Source of the DNA: Rhexocercosporidium sp. MPI-PUGE-AT-0058
Lineage: Eukaryota; Ascomycota; Leotiomycetes; Helotiales
Direction: 5' to 3'
NCBI GenBank assembly: GCA_020746875.1
Contig: JAGTJL010000025.1
Coordinates: 124,001-188,000 of the forward strand
Length of the DNA: 64,000 bases
How positions within the stretch are numbered: position 1 is the stretch's first letter; each line of letters starts with the position of its first letter. Below the pieces are notes generated by a model. It made no database searches, was not told where the DNA came from, and worked only from the letters and a program-made list of their open reading frames with translations. The position numbers and the translations under genes were made by a program. Shown here piece after piece: positions 10,490-21,221 of the stretch.

Positions 10490-12116
10490 AAGCGCATTAT
10501 TTGGTCACCCAGGACCAGATGACGAAGGACACTCTTGTGGACCTGGTGGGGATACTAGCGGTTCTGGTCGTACAGATGGAGAGAAGGAAGAGTAGAGGTT
10601 GCAACTGTCGAGAGCGGAAAGGAACAAGGGAGCAACGTGGAGAAGAAGAAGAAATTGATCTCCAGTTGCACTTTAAAATTATCGATAACATGTGGGATGA
10701 GTACAGGTGGTCAAGTCAGGGCGCTTGGAGCGACGTGGCTTGACCGCGGGGTAGATCTGGAGGCAGAGGTGATGCTACTGGTGCACGAGGTCGTGGTTAT
10801 GGGATCAAAGACGGGTAAGAGAATGTGGATGTCTAAGAAGTTTGGATCAGTGAGTAACTGTAATGATCACTAGCACGCTGGGTTGAGTATAGTATAATAG
10901 AATAGCTGGAAAAAGTCTGAAGAGTCGCTAGTAATATTTAAATTACTGTGGTAGGAAGGAACCTCGGATGATTCTTTAATTATTGTATAACTGAGTCGGC
11001 TCGTCTCATGTAAGAGACGAACACTTAAAGGTTGTAAAACTTAATAGTGTCTTATATAATTATATTTTATTTATTATATCTTGTCCCCCACACTTCTTTT
11101 GCCAATTCGTACTCTTTAAATTTAAATATCTTTAGAATTAATAAATTTATTATTTGCTAACGTTAGAAAGCCCCCGGGCAGCTTATTTATACGACCTCTT
11201 TTCTTGTATAATATTAAAAGTTGTTTCTACCTATATATTTTTAGTAACCGATATGAAAATTAAACACAAGGACATAACGAGGAATAGGAGGAGAGTACCG
11301 ATATAAAACCTGTTATTAAATGTGAAAAAGAAAAAAATAAAGCTATTCACGAGAAGAGTCATCGAGATATAAAGGGCTAAGATATAACTTTTGTGCTACA
11401 GTCACCACCATACGCCTTTCGGTCAAAGAGAGGAAGTCAGACTTCTCGGTGGCGACGCTACAATATCTCCAGTTGTCCTGTACTAGCTGCCGGTTCTTGA
11501 TTATCGATGAGAAGTTGAGAATTGACCTCAAAATGCTCTCACTAGCTAACAATCGACTATAGGACATCATGCCAGCTAATTCGGGCGAGCCTTTCGGGGA
11601 GATCAATGTGTTATTGTATGGTGCTTCTTCTAACTGCCCCCCTGCTCGAGAGGCCCCTATTATTCTCCCGCTCTCTGACTCATGTCGACGTTATTATGGT
11701 CGCCAACTTTAGCTCGCATTTAATCATACACTTCGAAGCTTAGATTATGCGGCATCAACAGCTCCTAATCGAGCTCCCGTCGCAAGATATACTGGGTTAA
11801 GGACTTAGGTAGTCAAAATTGGTCAGAGAGCACAATTCCAGTATAAAGCTTTCAAAATCGTCCACGTAAACAGCAAGATGTGCATTTGATTGAAGCTATT
11901 TTTGATACTTGCTAACGTAAGAACTTCGTAGACGTTGACTGTGTCGCATGCCAGCTTCAAGATTCTTCCTCCGTAATCTTCACCCAAAGAGCACTATCAG
12001 TTGGGAGGAACACATGTTCCAGGCTGCTGGTCGCAAGATGGAACAGCAATCGTATTACAATTGCTTTCATTAGCTTGTTGACAAAGCTACACCACGGGTC
12101 TTAGTGTTCGCGGTAC
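10490..12116. other. Gene-poor stretch with uncertain ORFs
   Basis: No gene is supported. ORFs at 10480-10743 (+, Lys/Arg/Glu-rich) and 11343-11606 (-, 87 codons) have no recognisable domain. The minus ORF reads as plausible protein with mixed helices, but it has no splice partner I could find. AT-rich patches at 11040-11230 look like further transposon decay. Confidence 0.4.
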
Positions 12117-12441
12117 TTATAAGGCAAGTTTCTCAGTACATACCATTTGGCTAGTTCTATCATCTGGCGTGCAGTACCCATTCAAGCCTCCTTCGCATGT
12201 CATGCGCTGCCATTTGCCAGTCTGGTAGTGGCGGAACACATAGTCAACTTGCTAGAGACCAGGTTAGAGATGTTGATCGAAGCAGCCTGCGTGATTTGCG
12301 ACAGTCTTGACTCAAGGGACATACATAGTTACAAAGGTCGTTCTTGTTTTTACCATCACAAGGTGTGTATGGATCATAGTTCTTGACTTGGGCAGTAGCC
12401 ACGGCGATAGTCGCTGCTAGGGCAATGACGGTGTACTTCAT
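12117..12441 (-). CDS. Small secreted cysteine-containing protein (effector candidate)
   Basis: Two exons, 12441-12325 and 12251-12117, are joined across a 73-bp intron with a GTATGT donor, a CTAAC branch site and a CTCTAG acceptor. They give an 83-residue protein. Residues 1-18 form a clean signal peptide (M-K-Y-T-V-I-A-L-A-A-T then A-T-A-Q). The mature part is about 65 residues with five cysteines (P-C-D, D-L-C, M-T-C, G-Y-C, M-V-C), is rich in Tyr, Thr and Gly, and has no known motif. Without the splice the frame runs into an unrelated tail. Size, signal peptide and Cys content fit a secreted effector-like protein; host or role is inference. It stands alone in a gene-poor, transposon-bearing region, a typical place for such genes. 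Confidence 0.7.
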
Positions 12442-15109
12442 GATTAATTTGGTGAAGAAGATAAATGGTTTGGTTGAGCTTGTAAGGGGCTGTGCTGAAA
12501 GGGAATAATCAGAGAACAGGCAGTGGGTAAGACTATCGTTGAATTCGATGAAGGGCCAAGAAGATAGCTAGCTAGGACTATATACACACAGAGGGTAGGG
12601 CATTCCGTGAGATTACAGTTCATTTCCATGCGACTAGAGTCCCTTCAGATATTAGGGGGGCTGGGACTCAAGCGAAGTAAATTCGTGAGAAGGCTAATTA
12701 TTATTCGAAAGCGCGGCGCAGCCGAAGCCTCCAGGGTTTAAACCCCTGACAGATTTGGTAATTGGGCGGGAAACATGAGTCCCCCTCTCTTAAACAAACC
12801 TTAGAGATGAAATTTTGTGAGCCGGAGGCTTAATTCTCAAGTTTGTTGTATTTAAAGAGTTTGGGTAAAGCCTTACTAATTCTTGGAACAAGTAGGTTTA
12901 TTATAAAAGTAAAAGGTAATTAAAGAGGATTTCAGAGAACTTTAAAGTCAAAGAACGAGCCAAGTACTATTTAAATGAATACCTCTGGTGGCTGATTATA
13001 TGGGGCTTCAGATTTAACGTTTGATTAGCGGAGGAGTGGGGATAGCAATGTTTCTATGCTTCCTTTCTGCGCAAAGCTCGCAGTGACTACTGACACGTAT
13101 AATACAGAGGAGTCGTCGTTTAGTCACGTAGAAAGAGAAACTCTAAGCAAGAACCGACTTCATTTAGAATTGAGCCATATGGGCAGAGCGGTGCTTACGT
13201 AGTTCTACAGAGGAGGACAAACTTCGCAAAAATACTTAGTTCTTCGTAAGTATTTATCGAAAATTAATCGGGGCATTTCCATAGGTATATTCGTGCTTTC
13301 AAGCTTCTCATATTTGGATGTCGGTATTAGCATATTTGATCGATTGCTCCAGGACCGTAGTTATGTAAGTAGCATAAATCACTTTTATGACAAGCAGATC
13401 TACAGTGTGACTATACCGAGTAACATCTAAGAAAGTCCCTTGGAGCTACGTTCACGGCAATACGAGAAGGGCAATTCTGGTCTGTATGATCTCTGTTAAA
13501 TATTATTAATACTAGAAGTTTATAATGTTATCGTTTGTGTAAAATACTGACATTTCTACGAGTCGAGGTTATATTCATAGGCAAGAAGGACCCTTCTCCT
13601 AAAATTTCAAATGCCAACAGGTAAGAATCCATCAGCTCTAATTACTTTTCTCAGGAAACACTCATATCTCGGAAGTGAATTAAGGTGTTAAAAGATTCAA
13701 TTATAATAAAACTGTAATTTTTATCTATATATGAGTGTTTCAGCAAACAATTTACGACGTCCTAATCGACTACGACCCATCTGCACGATCAATTATCTTA
13801 TGTAAAAGTCTCAGGTCGCCTGGGGTGGTGGGTGATGATTGTCCCAAGATGAGGTGATAGTAAGCGGTAGCTGGTTGAATCTCACAAGTCATGAGGGGTT
13901 AAACGCGATGAGAAACTCTCAAAGGACCAAGGCAGCTGCTTCCAGTGATTTATCTGCTGACGAACTCGCATTCTTCTCCGAAAGGGATGGCCATCCTCAC
14001 AAGCACACGGCTACCGGGCGTCGCAATATTGTCTACTAGCAAGAATCGACGTCTGTATTCGTCCGAACGAAGTATTTGTTACAGAGTTATTTCTCCGTCA
14101 TCTGCCTGTTGTAGCGCGCGCCTGGGATTGCCGAATTCGGCATAACTAATCTCTTTACTTTATTCGCCCCTTTGTTCGAGACTTCAGTGCGCCTTAGAAA
14201 GTTTAATACCCGAAACGAGCTACTGTAAGTCAACACGACACGCAACCAGCACACGCAAACCAGCCGGGTTGCTGCCCGCCCACAATCAACGTTAGGTTCC
14301 CTTTCCTTCTCCGTCCGGTGTGCGCAGATATATATCCGTTACCTTAATTTTCAAACATTTACGACATCTCTGCCATCTGTTTTAACAATACCGCTTGAAG
14401 GCGTATTGCGGCCGTATCCGCGAGTCTAGCTGGGGTACTTGCCGTGAGGAGAAAGTCGTTGCTATCGCTCGATGCTCACTCATTGTGTACGTAATCCGTC
14501 AATTTCCATGTACTTTAATTACTGTTGCGAAAGGAAGCCCGCCCCTTCCCACCTGCGGGACTTTATTATACTTCGTTGACCACTGAACCTGAACTAAGTT
14601 AGTCTGGAGTGACATATTGCGTAAACCCAAAACGATGTGTTCACTGACAGCGGGGTAGAGTTTCGGCTTCGCGGGGATATCGCAGCCAATATTCTCAGGG
14701 TGTTCGTGCGGGTCAATAATTGTGCGTTTCAACTAGACCACTGCCCTCTAGACTTGGCTCTCCTCTGGGCGCTTTGGCAAATGAGGTAGCATCCTCTCAC
14801 CGATCGTCCTTCTTGGGGTTAAATTCATTCGCAGGCACTTCTCTGCAACGGAATCTCCTTGATCGCGATGTACATATCACATCATCTGGCCTGTGCATGC
14901 TTCCTGCTTCTCTTTTCGTGAGAATCATGGTGGAATGCAGAGTGGGTGTTCGTCGGTACTTCAAAGTCTAGAGCCTCTCCACGTAAACGATGAGGAGAGT
15001 TCAGCATATGGTTTCAGCCTGCTGGAATCTACGATATTGTATTGTATTGTGGTTTAGCGTGATTTTGCGAAATCAAGGCAAACCGGCTAGCTCATCTGCT
15101 TGATGATCT
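12442..15109. other. 2.7 kb without a supported gene
   Basis: Several short ORFs occur (13839-14145, 14395-14586, 14499-14732 on the minus strand, 14720-14971), none with a recognised domain, splice structure or convincing composition. The stretch immediately after 12441 should hold the promoter of the small secreted protein gene. The end near 15000-15109 is the 3' flank of the protease gene. Confidence 0.4.
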
Positions 15110-17888
15110 TTATTGCCCACCAAATCCCTTCATTTCCCATTCAATTCGTCCCGTGATTGACCTCCTCGCACCGATGGAAGTCAGCAGTTCCCAAGGAACA
15201 ATGTTCTTGTACCCATCTCTCTGTTTTGACATCAGCGAGAAAATCTTAGACATTCCGTCATATTCCTTAAACTCGTTCAGATTGTCGATTAGAAAGGACT
15301 CAGGGTCGTTCTGCATAACGTATTCAAGAACCAGTGCAGCAACTGCAGCGGCAACTGGTGTTGCGACGGATGTTCCCGTCATTAGCCGTCGGGAGTCGCC
15401 ATTCTGGTGCGAAGTCCAAGAAGATCTAACATTTTCTCCGATGATACTGAAAGTTTTGTCGGGTTTGAGTTCGGGATTGAAACTGGACGGTCCGCCATCA
15501 CCACTTGCGGAGTTGATACCAAACACTCCAGTCATACTGGCAGGAAATGCAATGTCTCGTCTTGTCCCATTGTTTGATGCCGCAGCGAAAACGAGTACAG
15601 GTTTGGCCAATGCTTGCCGTATTGCGGTTCGGACGACTGGAGAAATATTGTAGAATCCGAAAGACATTGTGATTATATCCACATTCCAGTTTCTCTTCCC
15701 GTCGCTGTCTTTTCCACCGCTGCATGCTCGACTGATCGCCTGAATGGTCAGCGTTGTCTTCAAGATGAAGAAGGGGCATACCTTGGCAACGACCTCGGGT
15801 TTCAGAGCACCATTGAAGTCTTTCGCAACCCTCGCTACATATATGTCGGCTTCAGGTGCCACCTTTCTCAGCAGGCCAACACAGTGAGTTCCATGCCCGC
15901 ATGTATCGTGAGCTTTTCCGTCCACATCCAAGAAGTCCTCTGGAATTTTGATCCGTCTGTTCGTCCTGGACACTGACTGGTCTTCCTTGAAATCGGGATG
16001 GGAAAGATCAATACCAGTATCGAGAATTGCAATCTTGACTCTTTTACCATTGGATCTCCGAAGGGGCAGCAAAAGCTTTTGCGTTTCCGACTGGAGGCTC
16101 TGGAACCAGCTCTTCGCCGTGTATAAACTGTTGGAAGTTAGATATAAATAGTTGGAATTATTAAGATTAGTTGACGTACCTGTCCTCATCGGCCTTTCCC
16201 CTCTTGGCATCGAACAGCTGGCTATATTTTTGCTTTGCTGGAGTAGCTTTGGTGTTCGGAGATGGTGCACGTTTCTCTCCAGGACTTACGGACACGGATT
16301 TCGCCCGGGTAGGTGGTGTGACCTCTTTGTCCTTTCCATTGTTAAGGGACCGAGATCGAGATAGGCCTGGGGGTGAAGTGGAAGTTTTGTCAGGTTTTAA
16401 AGAGGGCGACGGAGATTTTCGCACCTGCCGCGGCGCCTTCTCTGGGGTTTCAGGCATTTTATATTGTCTTTGCGGAGGTACTCTAACGGATCGTGACTGT
16501 CTATCTCTTGCCGGGTTGTCTGAGACCCAAGATCCTGGAATCGGGTGGGCTAAGTCACCGGCTTCACTACTTGAAGAGGCACCCTGTACCGATCCTAGCT
16601 GCGAGAAGATATCGGATCTCGATATGTGACGAAAGTGAATCTTCTCTGTCTTCTCTGTCATATCTCGGCTGTCTTGTGAGCTGGCTCTTGGGCGTCGATT
16701 GCTCTGGCCGTTTGACATGGGAAGTCCTGGACTAGGACCTTCGAGGAAGCTCACATCAGACTTCGGCGCAGATCGACGTTCTTGTTGAGGCTTCTGAACA
16801 TTGATCATTGGAACTGGGATTGGAATTGGCGACGATGGTGCCTGCGGATTGTCTGACTTCCGTCTGATGGGGTTTTGTTCGGACTTCTCCTCACGACTTG
16901 CCTTTGCGAATTCTCTACTCACTGCTCTATCTGCTTCAACCTGCTTCATTCTTGCTTGCCGAGCCTCTTTCGACTTTTCCGCGCGTTCTTTGAACCTGGC
17001 CTCCTTAGCCAGCCGTTCTCGCTCCAATGCGCGAGCCTCAACTTCCTCCAGTCTCTTCCTTTCCATTTCTTCGTTTGACTTCTTTTGGTCCGCTGCTTTC
17101 GACTCGGACTCTTTTTCTTCGGTTGCTTTCATTTTTGCAGCTGCTTTCGCCTTGGATTCTAGTCGCTCAACGGACCTCCGTTGCTGTTCCAATCTCTGAG
17201 CCTCACGCTCCTTCGCAGATTTCTCTTTCCTCTTGGCCTCCTCCGCCTTCTTCTTCTCTGCAGCCTCCTTTTTCTTCTTTACACTCTCGATCTTCTTCGA
17301 ATTCTTCTTTAGAGCCTCCTTACTCTGAGTAATCTGATACTCCGAAGCACCACACTTAATCCTCCGCTCCAAGACCCACTTGTTCAAGTCCTGGGATTTC
17401 ACGTATTCTCGTAAATGATGCCAGCAAGCTGCAAGGTCGTAGGCAATCTTCAGGGCTTGAATATCGTCATTGGTGTAGCTTTTGTAGACGTCTTCATAGA
17501 TCCTCGCTGCTTCCTTGTACTTTTTGAGTCCGACGTAGTCCTGGGCAAGGCTCAGCTGGACCTCGAGGAGTTCCTTGGATGGTGGATCGGTACCCTCAAC
17601 CAGGATTCTCGTCGTGAGAGCTGCCAGGTCGAGCTTACGAGCTTCCTCGAAGTTCTTGACGGAGTAAAATGCCTGGGCGAGAGCTTCTTGGTCAGAGACA
17701 GTGCAGTTGTGGTTGGTTCCCAGGGTCTTCAGGCTCCAATCGAGATTTTGCTGACATAAAACTACAGCCTCTTCGAGTTTGCCCTCATCCGCAAGTCTGT
17801 TAGCTATCTCGTACCTCGCTTTCCACTTCAAGGCGTCTTCTCGCTTGGAGCCATCCACGTACTTGTCAAGCCTGCCCATCACCCTCAC
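15110..17888 (-). CDS. TPR/coiled-coil protein with C-terminal subtilisin (S8) protease domain
   Basis: Exons 17888-16180, 16127-15782 and 15739-15110 (introns of 52 and 42 bp) give 894 residues. Residues 1-200 are helical tetratricopeptide-like repeats (N-R-L-A-D-E-G-K-L-E-E-A, L-A-Q-A-F-Y-S-V-K-N-F-E-E-A, L-A-Q-D-Y-V-G-L-K-K-Y-K-E-A). About 205-330 is a Lys/Glu/Arg coiled coil and about 330-570 a Ser/Pro-rich linker. The C-terminal part is a subtilase with the full triad: D-T-G-I-D, H-G-T-H and G-T-S-V-A-T-P, plus an oxyanion-type A-S-N-N-G. There is no signal peptide, so it should be cytosolic. The 42-bp intron keeps the frame if unspliced. It lies divergent from a gasdermin-like gene. By analogy with HET-Q2 it may cleave that protein; the TPR region could be the sensor. 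Confidence 0.88.
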
Positions 17889-18303
17889 ATGTGTGAAGAT
17901 TTGAGGTTATTCAGCCGCAAGTTGGAATGTGACAGGCAGGTGGTGAGATTTTGGCTTGGGGCTAGGCCGCCGCGGGGCTGACCGTGCCGCATCGAGGGGT
18001 TGATCTTGGCGTGGACATTCGAGAGAGTGAGGGGATTCGGGAATCGAAAAGCTTTCCATTCCAGGGGAGGTGTAGAGTTGATATTATCATTTTATACTGG
18101 CTTCTCGCCTCTCTTCCTTGCTTCTTTCTTCGTTCTTCTTCGTCTTTTATGACAGAAATCGACGTTGGTCAGCCCAGTCAGGTGGAACTCTGTTTCCGTG
18201 CAACCTCTAAGCGCGCTGGTAACTCTGCCAACCCAGTGACCCCGCATGGTCATACAAATAGTAGCTACACCGCCATCTGAACCCCATCATTGTTCCGGAT
18301 TAC
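17889..18303. promoter_or_regulatory. Divergent promoter between protease and membrane-protein genes
   Basis: About 415 bp separate the start of the minus-strand protease gene from the plus-strand ORF at 18304. It contains pyrimidine-rich tracts near 18100-18140 but no clear TATA box. A shared promoter could co-regulate the two sides; this is inferred from layout only. Confidence 0.45.
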
Positions 18304-18807
18304 GTGCAAACATACCCAGCGGAAGCGATGCCAGGTTTCCCGATAACTGCTCGAGCAGATGCGATACCGACGGGTCATTGGGTCACGATAACAGGCGCAA
18401 CTTTTACATCTACGATTCTCCTCGGCGCCAGTCCAGCGCCAACTCCAGCCCCAGTCGCGAGCTCTTCACCAAGCAGAGGCACAGTAATCGGTGCAGTGGT
18501 GGGATCAATTTTTGGCTTCTTGCTCTTGTTGTTTCTGGTCTGGGTTTTCATTCGCACAAGTCGAGCTGATTGGATTCCTCCACGAAGGGGATCGATTGAC
18601 GAGGTTTATATTGCGAATCCGAATGTTGCTCCAGTCCGCTTGGCTGTCGTGACAGAGGAAACAGAGTTCACTGCCACGAAAGTCGTGATTGATAGGACAG
18701 AAAAATTCGACAGGTTTATGTTGTCGAGACCATCAAGGAAGAGGGATCGACCGACGGTTATATATTCGGAGTCTTCGGAAAGTTCAGTGAGCACGGATCA
18801 TTCTTGA
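18304..18807 (+). CDS. Small single-pass membrane protein
   Basis: 167 residues. A Thr/Ser/Pro-rich N-terminal part is followed by one strong membrane helix at about 60-83 (V-I-G-A-V-V-G-S-I-F-G-F-L-L-L-L-F). A basic stop-transfer stretch (I-R-T-S-R) and a hydrophilic tail of about 80 residues come next. No signal peptide is visible at this start, so an upstream exon may be missing. Such P/S/T-stalk plus one-helix proteins are common in ascomycetes and their roles are mostly unknown. It lies between the S8 protease gene and the gasdermin-like gene, ending 106 bp before the latter. That placement suggests, without proving, a function in the same module. I do not recognise a named family. Confidence 0.6.
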   Translation: MQTYPAEAMPGFPITARADAIPTGHWVTITGATFTSTILLGASPAPTPAPVASSSPSRGTVIGAVVGSIFGFLLLLFLVWVFIRTSRADWIPPRRGSIDEVYIANPNVAPVRLAVVTEETEFTATKVVIDRTEKFDRFMLSRPSRKRDRPTVIYSESSESSVSTDHS

Positions 18808-18913
18808 GGATTCGGGACATTTGACGAGAAGAGCATCGAGAAAGTCGAGTTAGCATTTTCATACATTAGGCAGCCTGTATTACCAGTTCCAGACGCCCCT
18901 CGCGTCCACCGAA

Positions 18914-19834
18914 ATGTCGAAGACCTACTTCTTGGTCCCAACTCGGGACACACCTCCTAGTGGTCCGATATTCTTAGGAAGCATCATCAAATCGCCTCGT
19001 TCCCCAGAACTATCGATCAATGGAAAGAAGTCGCCTCTCCTCTCAACCCTCGATGTCGACGTGACAAGACTCCTCAATTCATCTCGACAGTTAACAAAGA
19101 ATGGGAAAGGAAAGACAGGGGTATGGGTAGAGTTCCTCACTGGAATGGGAATCGGTGCAGAGATCAGTGGGAACTGGGACAACATTGAGCAATCGACCTA
19201 CAAGTTCGAGGAATTGATTACCAAGACAATCTCTCCGTCACTTACCCAGATACAAGCCATCTTCAAGGAGCCAGACGTCCAGCAATGTCTGAAAGACAGT
19301 CGATTTCGGGACAATCTTTATATGATTACCGGGATTAAGATAGCGAGGGGAGCTGATATTGCTGTTTCCAAGATCAAATCGAGAGGTGGCAACTTGAATT
19401 TCGGCATTGATACCACGCCATTTGGTGTTCCGATCAAAGTTGGGCCGGACATTGAGATCTCGAGTGAGGTAGGGCAGTCATTTGAGGAGAAGCACACGGA
19501 GGATTTTGTGTTTGCGTATCGGCTGAGGGAGATCAGGTACAGAAGGAAGGTTGTTGAAGACCAGAAGGAGTATCGGAAAGGCGATCTGTTGGGAGCCGGA
19601 CCGAGAAGGAAAGATGAGTCGGCGGACCTAGAAGAGCAGGGTGCAGGTGTTGGGGGGAGTGCTGAGAAGGGAAAGGAGGAGAGCAAGGCTGCCATCAATG
19701 AGGTTGTTGAGGCAGAATTCGTTGGTTTGGGGAATGGTGATATTGATGGGGATGCATGGGATGCAGACACAACCTTAGCTGTTGATGAGGATGGAGAGGA
19801 AGTGCATTGTGTATTGCTTGAGGAAGATGATTGA
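18914..19834 (+). CDS. Fungal gasdermin-like protein (probable pore-forming cell-death effector)
   Basis: A single exon encodes 306 residues. The first about 35 residues carry P-P-S-G-P-I-F-L-G-S-I-I-x-S-P, a start I associate with fungal gasdermins of the RCD-1/HET-Q1 type. A Gly-rich alternating stretch follows (V-W-V-E-F-L-T-G-M-G-I-G-A-E), then a D-N-L-Y-M-I-T-G-I-K-I-A-R-G strand and F-V-F-A-Y-R-L-R-E-I near 200, positions that match the end of the gasdermin N-domain. After about residue 215 comes a charged linker and an acidic C-terminal tail, short as in fungal members. In that family a protease removes the tail and the N-domain inserts into membranes. The neighbouring S8 protease is the obvious candidate. 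The family call rests on pattern recognition and context; a structure prediction would settle it. Confidence 0.72.
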   Translation: MSKTYFLVPTRDTPPSGPIFLGSIIKSPRSPELSINGKKSPLLSTLDVDVTRLLNSSRQLTKNGKGKTGVWVEFLTGMGIGAEISGNWDNIEQSTYKFEELITKTISPSLTQIQAIFKEPDVQQCLKDSRFRDNLYMITGIKIARGADIAVSKIKSRGGNLNFGIDTTPFGVPIKVGPDIEISSEVGQSFEEKHTEDFVFAYRLREIRYRRKVVEDQKEYRKGDLLGAGPRRKDESADLEEQGAGVGGSAEKGKEESKAAINEVVEAEFVGLGNGDIDGDAWDADTTLAVDEDGEEVHCVLLEEDD

Positions 19835-20284
19835 TGTTCCGATATCTGAATTCACATCCAGACAGCTACTCAGAAACATAGTTAAGCTTTGAGGCAGGTC
19901 TTGATCACATGACTCACCTCCTTTCATCAATCTACCTACCCCTCACCGCAAGCCTTCTTCCGAATCCAAGAAACGGGACAAGAATTCTTATCCAAACGTG
20001 GCCATGTTTCCAAGAATAACTTCAGACAAAACTAGACCTGCGTTGTTTTAATCTATGCAAATGAGATGCAACTTAGGCTAATTCTTTAAACAAAGAGATC
20101 TCGCGCTAGGGGAGAATTTCGCGACCACTTTGAGGAGGATGTTTATTAAGGTTAATAACAGATCGTAGTTTTAGTGGGTGGTGGAAAAAAGCTCACATGA
20201 TCGTGCGTGTGAGGGGAAGCTATATCTTGATGTGATTCCCAATTGTTGACGTATGCAGATTATCTTGCAGTCTCACAAGGTACA
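19835..20284. promoter_or_regulatory. Intergenic region before the DUF4360 gene
   Basis: 450 bp with no ORF of note. It is the 3' flank of the gasdermin-like gene and the promoter of the next plus-strand gene. No distinct motif was recognised. Confidence 0.4.
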
Positions 20285-20985
20285 ATGTTTTCTCTTCCTT
20301 CTGCCATGCTGGCTTCAATGATCGTTCTTGGTTCAGCTTTTGGACAAGGAAGTAACAACACAGCACCCACCTTGAAGGGTATCTCATATGGTGGAACAGG
20401 ATGTCCCCAAGGATCGATGAAGTTTTCCGTGCCAATCAACTCTACGAGGTAAGCTAGATCAGAGACTTGAAAGAAGTTCCCTGACGAGCTTTGAAGATTT
20501 GTAATGGCATTTGGGGGATACGCGGCCTCGATAGGACCAGGGATTTCAATAATAGAAGGCCGAAAGAACTGCCAAATCAACCTCAACCTCGACTACCCAG
20601 TCGGCTACCAGTACGCCGTGGATGGCAATACCTACTCTGGGTATGCATCACTCGGGGATGGAGTATCCGCCGTTCATAAAAGCATATACTACTTCTCTGG
20701 ATGCAAGTGTTCACTTCTCCTTCCATGAAACATGTCTGATCAAACAAAACAGACGAACAGCAAAGTTCCACGCAGTCAAACTTTACAGGGCCGTATAACG
20801 CACCATATGCAGTTACAGATTCGGTTCCTAAAGAGAGGGTCTGGTCACCCTGTGGGCAGTCAGCTCTATTGAACATCAATAATCAAGTCAGAATTACGAG
20901 AGCGAGTAATTCAACGGGGTCGGGGACGCTGTATGATTCTGGGCTGTGGGATGTTTCTTTGGTGTGGCAAGCTTGTGTTGAATAG
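20285..20985 (+). CDS. Secreted DUF4360-family protein
   Basis: Three exons, 20285-20448, 20497-20702 and 20753-20985, give 200 residues. Residues 1-21 form a signal peptide (start chosen at 20285; an in-frame ATG at 20243 would bury it). Family marks follow in order: I-S-Y-G-G-T-G-C-P-Q-G-S, R-K-N-C-Q-I-N-L-N-L-D-Y-P-x-G-Y-Q, Y-Y-F-S-G, V-W-S-P-C-G and L-N-I-N-N-Q-V-R-I. DUF4360 proteins are secreted, disulfide-containing fungal proteins of unknown function. The second intron uses a GC donor (GCAAGT) with an AG acceptor; only this splice joins Y-Y-F-S-G to the next block in frame. Length matches the family's usual 200-230 residues, so the gene looks intact. Confidence 0.88.
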
Positions 20986-21221
20986 GGACATTTGTGGACG
21001 ATGAGAAGCATTGGGAGCAATTTGGCACACAAAGGCAATTCAAAACTGAAAAGTCATTCGTTTCAATCAGCCAATCTTTTTCTTTGATTCTTACATGAGT
21101 ACACAAATCCCAGGAGGAAACCTCTATCTCTAGCTAATATATGTCCATCTACTCAACCTCCATGACATCGGTAACATCTAAATCTGCTAATTACAACCGT
21201 ATTCACTTGATAAAAGTCCAG

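Noticed and set aside
12147..12386. Plus-strand ORF over the small secreted protein
   Set aside because: Antisense to a spliced gene with signal peptide and canonical splice sites.
15153..17199. Several long plus-strand ORFs opposite the protease gene
   Set aside because: Shadows of the TPR/S8 coding strand; low-complexity Ser/Phe/Leu content mirrors Lys/Glu/Arg codons.
18246..18569. Alternative ORF overlapping the small membrane protein
   Set aside because: Different frame, Ser/Arg-rich and without a membrane helix; the 18304 frame has clear stalk-helix-tail order.
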